Assembly (NCBI RefSeq): GCF_021917145.1
Contig: NC_061072.1
Span: 9,511,059-9,575,058, forward strand
Source of the DNA: Hypomesus transpacificus
Lineage: Eukaryota; Chordata; Actinopteri; Osmeriformes; Osmeridae
Direction of reading: 5' to 3'
Length of the DNA: 64,000 bases
The notes under the pieces: generated by a model
The model's input: only the letters and a program-made list of their open reading frames with translations
The model's database searches: none
What the model was told of the DNA's origin: nothing
Part shown: piece after piece, positions 11,201 through 23,564 of the stretch
How the letters are laid out: each line of letters opens with the position of its first letter
Position numbering within the stretch: the stretch's first letter is position 1
Program-made: the position numbers and the translations under genes

Positions 11201-14200
11201 CTAGTGCCCTTGCCCGTGCGGAGGCAGTTTGCGAGAGGCTTTGCGGACTGGGTGGGGGAAGTCTGGCCTGCGGACCAGAGGGGCCGGGGTGGAGATGACA
11301 AAGAGGCTCTGCAGGGCTTTGGGGTCGGAGGACATGCGGGCGCAGGTCAGCCGCCCCGGGATGAGCTGGTTCACGTTTGACACAGTGGCGCGGGCCCGGG
11401 TCTCAGCACAGGAGGAGCTCATGCTGCCCTGGCGACCCGTCACCACGGGAACGCCGACTGAGACAAGGGACAGGGAGGGAGAGAGAGATGGAGATGCTTT
11501 TAAAGCAATCTGGCTGTTCTCACATCCATCATTTCATTTCTCTGACGATGAGACAATCAAAGAGGAGCTGTGCTCACTTGTCCAAGGGATCCGCTGGGCA
11601 CTGTTACTCCTCCTCAGGTCACCCGGGGCACACCGGGCCGTCTCCATGACTGGCTCTTCTGCTGAGTAGTACTGCATGCAGGCGGACTCGCCCTGCACCA
11701 GGCTGTAGGGGGCCCTGTCCATACTGTGCCAGGGCCAACGCTGTGGCTGCTTAAGCAGCTGGGAGTGGACATACTGCAGGCAGGGTTTGGCCCCCACAGG
11801 GACCTGCCGTGGGATCACAGTGTAGTGGTGCCTGGGCCTCCAGGCATACTCAGGCAGGGAGTCCAGCTGTTAAGAAAACAGGCGTTATCATACTCATTTA
11901 GCTCCAATAATATTTTATTTTACAGAGGAAGAGGTAGAGGCAGTGAGAACGGTCACCTGACCTTATTGGTTCTATCGTGCCTGTGGTGGAACGTCTCATT
12001 TTGCTCGTGGGGGTGGAACGAGTCAGGCATGCCGTGACGGCCGTGTAGCAGCCTGTACACCTGATCCACCACCCCCAGGTCTCTCAGGAGGCTCTCTCGT
12101 TGGAGCAGTCCAGTCACACGCTCCACCTCCTCCTCAGACATGTCTATTGCGGCTGTGTCACTGCTGGTCGCAGTGGGCAGAGGAGGCATCGTCAGGAGCT
12201 GGAAGGACACAGAAAAGAGACAGGAAGTTGTGTGTCATTAGCAAGCACAAACCAGTACAATGATGATACAGAGTATTAGTGAAACAAGTTCAGTTAGAAT
12301 TACATTTGGCTCCCTCTAGTGGAATAACAGAGAACTGTCCTGAATCATTGATTTGTAACCAACAACAGCACCCCCACTCCCCACAGTGCTCTTTAACACG
12401 GTATCAAAATGATACCAGTATCAAAGAATAGCAGATATGCTTTAAAGACTAATGTGGCTTGAACTCGAATAAAAGCTTAACCTTTTATTAAGAGAAAAGT
12501 ATGGATTTGTGTTTTTGACACAATGTGCAACCGTAGCTTTGCTAATATCTATATACTAGTCAAAAACACATAGGTGACAGACAGACTGGCTTACAGTGAC
12601 CTGCTGGGAGATGGTCGGGCGTGGTCGTATCTTCTGTGGTTTGGCTTTCTCTCCAGCAGACTCCCCCTGCAGGTCTCTCCTCCGGTTGCCCATATGATCT
12701 CTCTCTTTCTGCTCTTTCTTCAGACGCAGCTCCTGCAGCTGCTGTCTGAGTACACACACACACACACACACACTTGAGCTCGACATATCTTAAAGAAACC
12801 TTGTCGAGGTGTATGCTAACTCTCCAAATCAGCCAGTTGCTTAATACTTATAAACCTAGAACCTAAACCAGTCACACCATTCTCATAGAGACGTGACCAA
12901 ACTTCCGTCCACAGTACCTGGCACACTCCTCTCTGGCCTTTGAGGCCGCCGTCTCCTGAAAGAGGGAGCTGCTGTGTTTGAAGTACTTCTCATACTTGTC
13001 CCCGCCCTCGCGGGGGAAGATCCTGCGGAAGCCCCCCTGGTGCTTGGCCTCGTACCTCTGCATCTGCTCCACACTGGCTGCCTGCGACACACGCAGCTCC
13101 TCGCTCCTGGGACAAAACACACAACGCCCCAGCAACACTGGTTACAACGCCCCGGCAACACTGGTTACAACGCCTCGGCAACACTGGTTACAACGCCCCG
13201 GCAACACTGGTTACAACGCCCCGGCAACACTGGTTACAACGCCCCGGCAACACTGGTTACAACGCCCCGGAAACTCTGGTTACAACGCCCCGGCAACACT
13301 GGTTACAACGCCCCAGCAACACTGGTTACAACGCCCCAGCAACACTGGTTACAACGGCCCAGCAACAATGGCTACGATGCCCCAGCAACACTGGTTACGA
13401 CACCCCAGCAACACGGGTTACAACGCCCCAGCAACACTGGTTACAACGCCCCAGCAACACTTGTTTCAACGCCCCAGCAACACTGGTTACTACGCCCCAG
13501 CAACACTTGTTTCAACGCCCCAGCAACACTGGTTATATTCAGCACTTCGATCGGCTCGTTTTCACCCACGCGACAACACGTTTCAGAAAACGTTTCATGA
13601 CTCGTTACACTATGTTCACAGTGTTTCGTTGGAAGGTAATATATACACGATGATAAACTTGCATCCGTCCCAAGACATTCCCTCGTTCTGTTATTTCCTA
13701 GCACCATGCCCAGGTGGAAATGCACCTGGCTTCTCTAGAACGGTTCTGTTGCAGCCGCTCCTTCACTCTCCGCTTCTCCTCCTCAGTGATCTTGCGGCGG
13801 TCGCAGGCCCCCAGGTTAATCAGGACCAGGGTGTCGTACAGCAGGCCGTCCTTCACTTCCCGGTCCAGGCGAGAGTCAGTGGTGAAACTGGGGGAGTGGT
13901 TCACCTGCAGTCAGATTCAACATATAGAATAACATGCTGTACATGAGCTCCTGTGTCTATATTGCCAACTATAGCATCAACATAAAAGAGGCATGATCTA
14001 ACTGGAGATGGCATCATGGAATGCAATGTGCGACATTCTATTTCCATCATACTGTATAAATAGGTCATCATAACGGGAGTATGAATAGGACCATTTGTCA
14101 TCATGTATTTATAATGTGATCTTGATGTCTTTACCTCCAGCAGCCAGGGCCGGAGTCTGTGGTCCAGGAGCACGTCGAAGCCCAAGATCTCAAAGCAGGC

Positions 14201-16361
14201 ACTGCCGGATGCATGGTTGGGGAAGCAGGTATGGTAGTTATGCTTGAGGATTGGGTGAGCAGAGATCAGTGTCTTTATGATCACATCCTCAATGTCGGTC
14301 CACATCTTCGCTGTGTCGTAGCACATTGCCTCGAGGTGCTTGTTTAGTGTGGACAGCTTCCTGAAAATAAATAAAATAATTTTAATTACAAAAAATGAAA
14401 TAATAAAATGAAAACTGGAGAACGTCGAAACTTCTGTTTGATAAGACTGAGGTAGAGGTACTGTATCTGCCAACCTTTTGCTACCAGTGTCATCATCACG
14501 GACAAAGTTCTCGCTGTTCTTGTTGATGGCATAGTTAGTGAGATGCATGCAGACATTCTCCTTTAGGATATATGAGTGGATGGAGAAAGATCAGAGAGTT
14601 ATTGCTGTAAACTGTGATTTTGGAAAACCATACAAAAACAAAAAATACACGAATGTACGTGTCAAGTTATGGTTTGTGAAAAGCTTTGACTGTATCGTTC
14701 ACCAACTTTACCACGTTGCCATTGGTGGGCTCGTTGTACTGGGAAGTACAGAAGCGAGCCAGTCCCTCCTTGTACATAAAGATGCGGAAGGGGTCACAGG
14801 ATGTCACCAACACGTAGATACGCAGGTCGAATTTGTAGCCGTCAATAATGAATGGCTAGAACAGAAAACATGTACAATATTAGTGGCCGATCAGTTTGTA
14901 GTTTATGAATAACGATGCACCAAAATGCTTAATGAGTGGTGTGTTAGGATGTAAGGTGTGTTTGTCAGAGTTTATAGGCTCTTACTCGGGAAACGTACAC
15001 CTGACAAATCAAGTGTTCCCCAGGACGTATGTCCTTGCTGGATTTGGTGATGAAGATGCCTCGTCCTTGGCAACCCGAGTCAGGCTTACAGATGTACGTT
15101 TTGTGTTTTTTGGCCCTGGTGTAAGCTTGAAAGTCACTGTAACTGTAGGTAGAGGAAAACTCATTAAATTCTGCTTTCATTTAGAACATTTTACAGCCAG
15201 ACATTAAAACTTACTCTGCAGGTAGGCACCATGTTCGGGGGAAGATATTGTATTCTTTAGGGAAGAGTTTCAGCATGCGGTTCATGTTTCGTGCTAGCAG
15301 GTCCTTTCGGCAAATCTCACTCATCCCGGGAAAATGGTTGATTTTCTGAAAAAACAACAGCCGATTGATTACATTTAGTCATTTAGCAGACACTCTTATC
15401 CAGAGCGTAGTACAGAACATTCCCCCGGAGACAAGTCGGGTAATTTTGCACGGCTGAAAATCGAACCAGCAACCTTCTGATTAATAGCCCGATTCCCTAA
15501 CCGCTCAGCCCTCTGACCCCTACTGATGAGATGGGGGATGGAGGATGAATAAAGAGCACTAAGGATCAGACTAGGTTTTTGTGAAAAGGCCGAGTTGGGT
15601 GGATACCTGGTAGCGCTTCATGTCCATAACTCTGTCCAGTGAAACAGAGCAGTCAGTCCAGTAGAGCGTCCACTCTTCCCCTTCCATGGCTTCTCTCAGG
15701 CCGTACCTGCGAGCAGCACGCCGCACTGGAGACAGACGGACGGACGGAAGGAAAGTTCCAGAAATGCAACTGCTGATTATTTCAGTGGAAAAAACAAGAC
15801 ATGAATCACATAACGTAATAAGGTGATTGTTTCAACTGGGAAATATTGGTTGGTAATGGTCGTGAATTTCGATCACAGTAGTTTTGTGATTTTGCGTCAA
15901 CAATAATGGTTGCTTACCACTCTCATATTTGCAGCTGATGACATTGATCCACAGTCATCTGGAAGAGAAGAGACAGAGAGAGCGACAGACATGTGCTTTG
16001 GTGCAAGGTCCTACAGATCCCCCCCCCCCCCCCTGTCATTCTACAGCATTCTTCCAAAGTGTGGGGAACAGACCATGACCCAGCCCAGCAATCAACTTTT
16101 AAGACAACTCGCTCACCAATGAGAAATGATATAGTCAAATCATCTGAGTATCTGTAATGGTGGAACTTTTATATGTTATAGGAATGAAGTATACCTCTTT
16201 TTCCGTTTCTTCTTCCTCTTGCCAGTGGATGGAGGAGTAGGGGTGCGAGCCTCTGGCTGGCTGTCACTGCCCCAGCCCTCTCCTTCCTCCACTCCCTCAT
16301 GGCCACCCTTCAAGGCTTCATCCTCTGAGTCTCTGGCAGGGCTTTCTCCTGGCAGTCCCAT
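11201..16361 (-). CDS. ttll6: Tubulin polyglutamylase TTLL6
   Basis: ATP-grasp ligase of the tubulin-tyrosine-ligase-like family that lengthens glutamate side chains on tubulin tails in cilia and axonemes. Fourteen coding exons close in phase to 782 aa: 16361-16195, 15934-15918, 15725-15607, 15345-15215, 15142-14986, 14855-14712, 14560-14475, 14360-14135, 13904-13726, 13106-12918, 12745-12595, 12198-11962, 11866-11578, 11457-11201. Visible blocks are a basic KRKKKRKK stretch, CKYESVRRAARRYGL, the ATP-site loop CKPDSGCQGRGIFIT, CMHLTNYAINKNSENFV, GFDVLLDHRLRPWLLEV followed by NHSPSF, and the helical c-MTBD-like segment RKITEEEKRRVKERL. The length fits fish TTLL6 (about 780, from memory). Exon 2 is the doubtful point: its strong acceptor (exon from 15958) would put TGA in frame, while the weaker CATCAG acceptor (from 15934) closes the frame. 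TTLL13 is the nearest alternative; position beside HoxB and calcoco2 favours TTLL6. Confidence 0.9.
13121..13535. repeat. minisatellite, 23-bp unit, about 18 copies
   Basis: Tandem array built on a 23-bp unit that includes CGCCCCRGCAACACTGG. It lies in a ttll6 intron, its edge about 14 nt from the acceptor of exon 13106-12918. The left copies are near-identical with CGG, while the right copies carry CAG and scattered changes. Because 23 is not a multiple of 3, the array is open in more than one plus-strand frame, which creates long false reading frames. Confidence 0.95.
15369..15520 (-). mobile_element. tRNA-derived SINE copy in ttll6 intron
   Basis: The same family as the other SINE entries. 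On the minus strand it begins with a tRNA-like head (GGCTGAGCGGTTAGGGAATC), then a B-box-like GGTTCGATT region, then a tail ending in TAAATGACTAAATGTAA. This copy is diverged and shortened in the middle. Confidence 0.8.
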
Positions 16362-19300
16362 CCTGAAGACGGACAAAGGGTTAATAACCTTTGTCAGAGT
16401 CCTAGAGTACCCAGAGTCAGATGGCTGAGCGGTTAGGGAGTCGGGCTAGTAATCAGAAGGTTGCCGGTTCAATTTCTGGCCGTGCCAATGACGTTGTGCC
16501 CTTGGGCAAGGCACTTCACCCTACTTGCATCGGGGGAATGTCCCTGTACTTACTGTAAGAGCGTCTGCTAAATGACTAAATGTAAATGTAATACAACACG
16601 TAATAATGGGGATGGACAACGATTACCTTATGTTTTGTAGACGTTATTTTGTTTTCTAATCTACATACATTTTCATAGTTTTTTCATCGGACCAGTACCC
16701 TAACCTTGAAATTCAATCAAGCAGATCAGCCTACATGTTATAGTGCACACGGGGAATCGTGTTTCTGTTTCCATTTCTCTCCTCGGGGGAGTGCTCAAGT
16801 TGTCAACATACCACTGCTGACTGCCATTCAAGAGTTATTGTAGCAGGACAGACACAGATGTAGAACACAGTCATTAGAACGCGGTCTACATTTTCCTTGG
16901 CTGTGACATCGGCTTGGGAGGCACAGTTATTATAAATACATATTGTAAATAAAATACAACTGACTGCAAGGTTATACCCTTGGTATAAGCTTCAACATAA
17001 TACGATCCATACTGAAACTTTAGCTAGCCTACTTAACTGCCTTGAAGTTTTGGGCTACTGTGGCCAGTCTGATGAGAACAACTTACGGTTTATCTCCCCT
17101 ATATTATGTCTATGAGGTGAAGGTAAGGCCAGGTTAAATGCTGGTAATGGTAAGGTTGAGAGCTGGACAGGGGAGGGGAGGGTGAGGAGGGACATCCCTC
17201 GGAGACTGTGGGAGGCTTGGGTGCTGGGTAACAGTATTCTGATCCAGTGATCTGGATAATCCTGGCCCTGAACTCTTGGCTTTGCGCTTGGTTGAGACGA
17301 CACAGTGACCTCAACAGGGATAATGTTACCGATACACTCTCATAGTCATTTTATAAGGACCAAGCCAATTAACGTGATAACTATTTTCTAGTAAACTGCA
17401 AGAATTTCTGCGTTCTTTTTAGCCGATTTGACCAGAACAATAACAGCCAACGACCTAGTCAATTAATATCCAATCACTACATAAACAATTGCTTTTATTG
17501 AATTCCCTCTTTTTGATTAAACATTGTTTTAGGGTTCAATTCATTAGATCTCAAGGGATAAAAACAAGGTTGCACGGCATCAATTATCTAATCAATGTAA
17601 ACCCCTTGTACTAAATTCAATGTTATCAGAAAGTGGTGACTATAGTGTCTAACTGCCAAATTAAATCACAGGACACATCTCTATTGATCAAAATAACATG
17701 TAACTAAGACGTAAACATATATATATATTTTTTTTTTATAAAACAGAAAACGGACTCCTCACCTGTGGTGTACAGGGGGCAGAAATGCAGGAAGATGCCC
17801 CCCAGCCAACTCCAACACTTGTGATTGTTTGTCTTTAGACTCTCAATTTCAGGAGCCTGGAAAGAAGTTGTGATCCCCAGAAAAAGGCTGCTCATTGAGC
17901 AACATATCCACCTCCAGCTCTCACCTAATCCAAAACAGAAAAGCGCAATTTGTATCAACAGCATAGAGGTGGCCCACTTCAGATTGACTTACACCCTTTA
18001 ATAGCAGGGTGTAGTGGATCAGGTGACCAATTAGAAACTCCAGGGTCAAACACCTGATCCTCCTGACACAGAGAGAAAATGATTAGCAGGTGAACACAAG
18101 GTGTGAAGAGGGATAATCCCTTATATTTGTCCACGGTAATTGGATGTGATCTGGCCATGGCACATGATGTTGTTCAAATCTGTGCTAAACCCCCAACTCA
18201 TCTTGTGTCTCCAAAAAAGTAGGGCAGGATAAACGCTGGTGGCAGACAAATCCACATCTAGTCTGATGTGGAGTGTACATGCTCTGGGAGAAAATCTACG
18301 TACCATATTACAGCCATGTTGTCCTGTAGTCATGGTAGCTAAAAAGTATCAATCAACTTCCTCCCTGCAAATCAACGCAACGTGCGCAGTTAAGCACTAG
18401 TATCTGGCTGACTTTTATGTGAAATAATTCTGTTTGCTTCACTGGTGGAAACTGTAGCTAACTGCCACGACTACCCAACTAACTACTATGCATATTTTAC
18501 TAAACGACTACAAACCAAAAAACTTGTCTTACAGCAGCCATAATGTACTAGCTACCATACTTCCAAGTGTTTTTTAGCTTACAGTAGTTACTGAACTAGT
18601 ATACAGTAGGATAAAAAAGCCAAATACAGATACCCGAGTCACGTTGTAGTACATTAGGTGATCTCGTTAGTTAGGTAGTTGAAGTAAATTGATTGTTTTA
18701 TATGTTAATAAATAATTACACATCGGAACATAATTGTAAACCAACCTAACAATAAAAGCGAACTTCGAGAGCACAGCAGAGAAATTATTCAACGTGAAAC
18801 AGCTGTGTTTTGGCAGTCAGTAAGGGTAGGAAACAGACTGAGAGCGTGGCCACATTGCTATGGCAACAGAACGCTATCCACTAGCTTGCAAGCCAAAGTG
18901 TATTGTCATAGCAAAACAATTTCACACTCAACAAAAATACTAACCATACCTTGCTTGAGTAAAAACATTAAGCTCAAAATCATACCTTTAACTTTGACAC
19001 CAATTGCAAATCAGCTGTCATCGACTACCACTGACTTTGAGTTGCTACGTTGTAAGCATTCGGGTCGGTGATTCCTCATGAGACGATCTTCCCCCTTCAC
19101 CCCTTTTGACCAATTACATTTTTGTGTGTGAGTTACGTTGTATGTGCTGTGATTGGTTGTTAGGAACGACGTTTTCAGAGCCCTTTAAAACTCGTCACTT
19201 TTATGATTCATATTGTTTCAAATTATATTATTACCACGCCTAAATGTTCTGTGAATCTCATTTTAATCACATTTACAAAATCACTCTAAATGCAAAAAAC

Positions 19301-20011
19301 TTTAGTTCACTGAAGAACTACATTTCCCATGACCCCCAAATGAGTTTCGAAAGTGTGTGGGGTGGAAAAAACATTTGAGAGTTTATTCCCTGAGCTTGGA
19401 TGTGACTGTCATGATCTGACGTCCGAGTTGCGACACCTTGGCCTGTTTGTTTTTCATACGTGTAAGTTACATTTTATTAATGTAAGGACGATATGTTTGC
19501 GAAGATTTTAAATGTGAGTTGAACTGATATCACGTAAAACTATAGCTGATTGACTTCTCATTACTTTCACATTCGTTTTCTTTATATTTCTCTAGATTGG
19601 CTTGATTTGACAACAACGTTATCAATGTTAGGCCATAACAATACATCTGTTTAGTACAGATTGCAATTCTGTGAAAAACTTATTTTTACTATCAAGAAAT
19701 AAGTAGGTAGCCTAACAGGTATGCCTGAATGTTGAACAAAAGCTTAAAAGACGAAGGCCTGCATTGTTTACAAATACAAAGTGAAAGTAAAACGACAGTC
19801 TTTATGTTGTTTTTTCTCTGCGGCTGTTATGCTGGACTAATAACTAGCCAATAGGAATAGCCTACATTAATGTACAGCAATTTGTCGTGGATCAGTCAAT
19901 ATTAGACATGATTGCAATCACAGATTTGTGAACCACTAATTGTCTGGAGATTAATTTGTTATCTGAACTCTTACGTAACCACATTCCATTGGGGGAATTT
20001 TGCAGGACGTA
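16362..20011. other. ttll6-calcoco2 divergent intergenic region
   Basis: Head-to-head spacer between ttll6 (-) and calcoco2 (+). It includes a SINE (16418-16591) and probably untranslated first exons of both genes. The base just before the ttll6 ATG exon is a splice acceptor (CTTCAG at about 16363-16368), so a 5' UTR exon must lie further up. Likewise calcoco2 coding begins six bases after an acceptor at 20004-20005. Open frames at 17055-17314, 17704-17964 and 18121-18333 show no family features. No RNA gene is recognised. Confidence 0.55.
16418..16591 (+). mobile_element. tRNA-derived SINE copy upstream of ttll6 CDS
   Basis: Plus-strand copy with clear tRNA-like A-box (TGGCTGAGCGGTTAGG) and B-box (GGTTCAATTTC) blocks, followed by the family body and the GCGTCTGCTAAATGACTAAA tail. 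It lies just upstream of the exon that carries the ttll6 start. Confidence 0.85.
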
Positions 20012-23000
20012 ATGGAGAATCCCACCGTGACAAATGTCATGGAATCATCATCATATTCGCAGGTCATCTTCGATGACATCCATCCGTCATACCCGCCAAA
20101 TACTCAAATAGTGTGTCATTACATTGTGACTGCCGGTCTCCAACCTAATCCAAGAGATTGGGTGGGAATTTGCAAGGTGAGAATTACATACATTGGCCTC
20201 ATATTTGATCAACTATACCCTTTCAATGAGGCTATTGACTTTTGCTCATGATCTCTGCTTTTCAAAATCAGTTCAACCAGTATTACAAGGGACATCATTT
20301 TCTGTAGTCATTTAGCCTATTGAGCTGTGGTATGTGCTGCACCGCAGGTGGGATGGAGCTCCATGAAGGACTACCACACCTTTGTGTGGGTGGAGCCATC
20401 CCTGGATGTGGTAGGACAGGATTCCGTTCGAAAACAAGTGTTATTTCGTGGTATGTCAATCCAGTTCCTTATTAGAAAGCATGTTAACTACATTTACATT
20501 TATCTGAACTGTAAAAAATACTAAAACACTTAGTAAAAAACACTTAGCTTACATAGAAATTGGGGTATTATGTTTCTACAAACTGTACAAAATGACTGAA
20601 TAGTAGGTAAAAAAATAATAACTTGCTGTAAATTACTAGGCATTGATTGTGTCTTTGTTATTAGAATACTACCTCCCAAAGGATGAGACGGAGTTCTATC
20701 AGTTCTGCTATGTTGATAGCAACGGCATAGTAAAGGGCGTGAGCACCCCCTTCAGCTTCAAAACAACAGAGCACATACGTCAGGACTGTAGCCTGGAGGA
20801 TGACCTATTGGTGATCACAACACAGGTGACACACTTAACTACACAATATACAGCTTGTTAACTTGTTTTCATATGCTCATTGTTTTAACAACGCCTGTGT
20901 TTCTGACATAACTTACATTTAGTCATTTAGCAGACGCTCTTATCCAGAGCGACTTACAGTAAGTACAGTGACAATCCCCCCGAGGCAAGTAGGGTGAAGT
21001 GCCTTGCCCAAGGACACAACGTAATTTGGCACGGCCGGGAATCGATCTAGCAACCTTCAGATTACTCGCCCGATTCCCTAACCGCTCAGCCATCTTACTC
21101 CCTAATAATGAGGTTCTCATTGTTTTAATCTAGATCAAAGTTGAGGAGAGTGAACGGGAGAAAAACGAATTACTCAAGGAGTTGGAACAAGAGAGAAAAC
21201 AAAATGAGATCTTTAAAGTTGAACTTGAAAAGAAACAGCAAGAAATTGAACACTTGAAGGTCAGTTTGAAGTACCGGTTTTTACCAGTTTTTTATCATAG
21301 TATAAGTATTTTGAACCTCTACTGGTTGAAGAACACTGAATAAACACCAAAACACTTTTTTAATAGGTGTCCACCAACGATTTGGCACAGCAGGTATTCA
21401 AACAAGAGCAGCAACTTCAGAAAAAGGATGCCACAGAGAAGGAAGAAATGACTCAAAGCACGACTTCTTTGAACGAGTCACAAAAGCGACAGAAGGTAGG
21501 CCTATGTTTACCTGATTTTGTCTACAGCATGGCATGTGACATTTATAATTTAACAGCTGATGTTGATAACAAATCTCATCTTATTTTTTGCTGTGTGATG
21601 AAGGTCAGTCAGCTGAAGCAGGAGAGAGATGATCTGAGAAAAGAGGTTGAAGCAAAGAGTGCAGAAATTGCCCAGTGAGTCATTGTGCTATTATGTTTAG
21701 TCTAAGAGGGTGGTGAGATAGCTATTAAAATGCATTTTAAAATGCAGTAAAGCGTTTCTAGAATACCTCATGAATCTACAGGTAGTTCACAACACAGTGA
21801 TAATGTGACACAGCTCAGTCGTGACAATGCGAATAGCCTTGTTTTCTCTGATTACAATTGATGACCTAACATCAGTCTGCTGAGGATATTTCTCCATGTG
21901 CCTCTCTGCGGTCTCTAACCCTGCGATCTATGTGACTAGGCTGAATCGAAAGGTCAAGGAATCAGAGCAGGAATATATCAGAACCAAGGACAATATTCAG
22001 CTCCAGCAGGTATTTTCCCTCTATTGAGTAATTGAACATGAATGCCTGTAACTCAGCCATCTGTTAATTTAATATCAACATACACTCATGTCAAGGAGAG
22101 ACATAAAATACCGAATTCCAACCCGACCGTCCTTCTGTCCTTTACAGGTAGACTTGCAGAGCAGTGAGAGAGAGAAGGAGAGGCTCCTTGCAGAACTGGA
22201 CAAACTGCATGGCCTCACAGATAACCTTGAGGAGTTGAAGAAAGAGAACCAAAAACTACGAAGGAATCTATCAGAGAGGGAATCTGTGGTGGAGATGGTG
22301 GATGGAGATTTGAATGTGAGCAAGCAATTGAACGACACATTATTGCCCCTTGAATATGTGCAGGGAATTAAAGTCTGCTCTGTACCCCCAGATCAAATAT
22401 CAGACCCTCCAACGCCAGAATCAGGAGACTCACACAAAGCTGCTCCAGCAGATACGGGCTGTCGACAATGCACAGAGACGGGCCGAGGATTTAGAAAGGG
22501 AGCTTCAGGACACCCTACATGATCTGGAGTGCAGGTCCATGGCAATGACTCAGGAGAAACAGAAAAGCAGCAAATTGGAGGTGCTCTCAGTGTTATAAAG
22601 ACTGACTGTCAGTCAGTTTCAATGAGAAAACATTCTGATAGAAATACCATGTTGCTCATCAGAAATGAATATCCCCTCTCAGATGCAGCTTGCTGAGCTG
22701 TACATCAATCTTGAAGAAAAGGCAAACATGGCAGAGATTACAAAAAAGGAGAATGAGGAGTTGACGGGCAAAAATCAGGTATTTTCAAGTGTTAGCTACA
22801 GTATTTACCGAGCCTATTTAATGTGTCTCATTCCTTATTTATAGTTGATGGCCTTTTGCATTTCGTCCCTTTTGTCAGAAACTGAAAAGAGACATTGAGA
22901 AGCTTCAAAGAGAGTTTGCTGGCCTCCAAGCCACCCCTCTTGCTGTCCCTGTATCCCTGCAACATTCAAACCCCTCCAGCTCCTCACCTGACCTCACTAA

Positions 23001-23564
23001 CACAGAGGAGCAAGACAGGGAGGGCTCAGACTCACTCCATTATGGGAACCCCTATGAGATCATGATAGGTAGGCCCTCTTTATCAACCATTCAACTAATG
23101 GTTTGCTATGACACCAGTCTTATGGTTTTGTTATTTTACTTCTTCAAAGGGCTTTATTGATTTAACTGATATATTCTACTTTCAGGAAGTGCCACAGACC
23201 CAGAGGTGGAAGTATGTGAAATCATTATTTTCATAAACGTTTTAAAGTTAAATAGTAGACTGTAATTACCATAACTGTCAAACAGCTGCTAGTGTAGTAG
23301 ACGGTTTGTCATGCCACACTTTGCTAAATATTAAGCAGTAATTTAATGTTGTAAACAGATTTCGAGTTAACACTGACTCATCGTGCATTGTTGTCCCAGC
23401 TGTCCTTGGAGTGTCGTCACTGTCAGGAGAAGTTCCCTGGCATCACCCAGGACGAGCTGGATCAACACGAGCAGAGTCACCGGGTGTGCCCCTTCTGCAC
23501 CCTCATCTGTGATTCCATGGAGCAGGCTGTGTTTGAAGATCACGTTTACAACCATGAGGTGTAG
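20012..23564 (+). CDS. calcoco2: Calcium-binding and coiled-coil protein 2 (NDP52-like autophagy receptor)
   Basis: Selective-autophagy receptor linking ubiquitin- or galectin-marked bacteria to LC3-family proteins. Thirteen coding exons give 558 aa: 20012-20176, 20348-20450, 20665-20825, 21134-21259, 21367-21495, 21604-21674, 21940-22009, 22148-22315, 22374-22580, 22683-22778, 22879-23068, 23186-23211, 23400-23564. Residues 1 to about 135 form the SKICH domain (YSQVIFDDIHPSYPPN, PRDWVGICKVGW, YYLPKDETEFYQFCYVD). A non-canonical LC3-interacting stretch DDLLVITTQ follows at about 135-143, where human NDP52 has DILVVTTQ. A long Glu/Lys/Gln-rich coiled coil occupies about 144-420. Then comes HYGNPYEIMIG, like the AYGNPY of human NDP52, and a C-terminal pair of zinc-finger motifs (CRHC, then CPFC with FEDHVYNH). 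One intron, 22316-22373, is only 58 bp. Neighbours ttll6 and snf8 match the human CALCOCO2 block. TAX1BP1 and CALCOCO1 are the alternatives. Confidence 0.92.
20913..21102 (-). mobile_element. tRNA-derived SINE copy in calcoco2 intron
   Basis: Full-length family copy: tail ATTTAGTCATTTAGCAGACG at the left, B-box region near 21040-21050 and tRNA-like head near 21080-21095 on the minus strand. It ends about 30 nt before the acceptor of the exon at 21134. Confidence 0.87.

Noticed and set aside
13121-13535. Regular spaced repeats as a CRISPR-like array
   Set aside because: Units are contiguous without unique spacers, in an intron of a vertebrate gene. It is a minisatellite.
12974-13946. Long plus-strand frames (208 and 322 codons) across the ttll6 region
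   Set aside because: They are produced by the 23-bp minisatellite, which is open in several frames, and by antisense of ttll6 exons. No independent coding signature.
15918-15960. TGA in ttll6 exon 2 as selenocysteine
   Set aside because: No selenoprotein in the TTLL family is known to me and no SECIS-like element was looked for successfully in the 3' region. Alternative splicing is the simpler reading.
16418-16487. tRNA gene with A and B boxes
   Set aside because: It is the head of a dispersed SINE. The same sequence recurs at seven other places with the SINE body and tail, and the cloverleaf is degraded.
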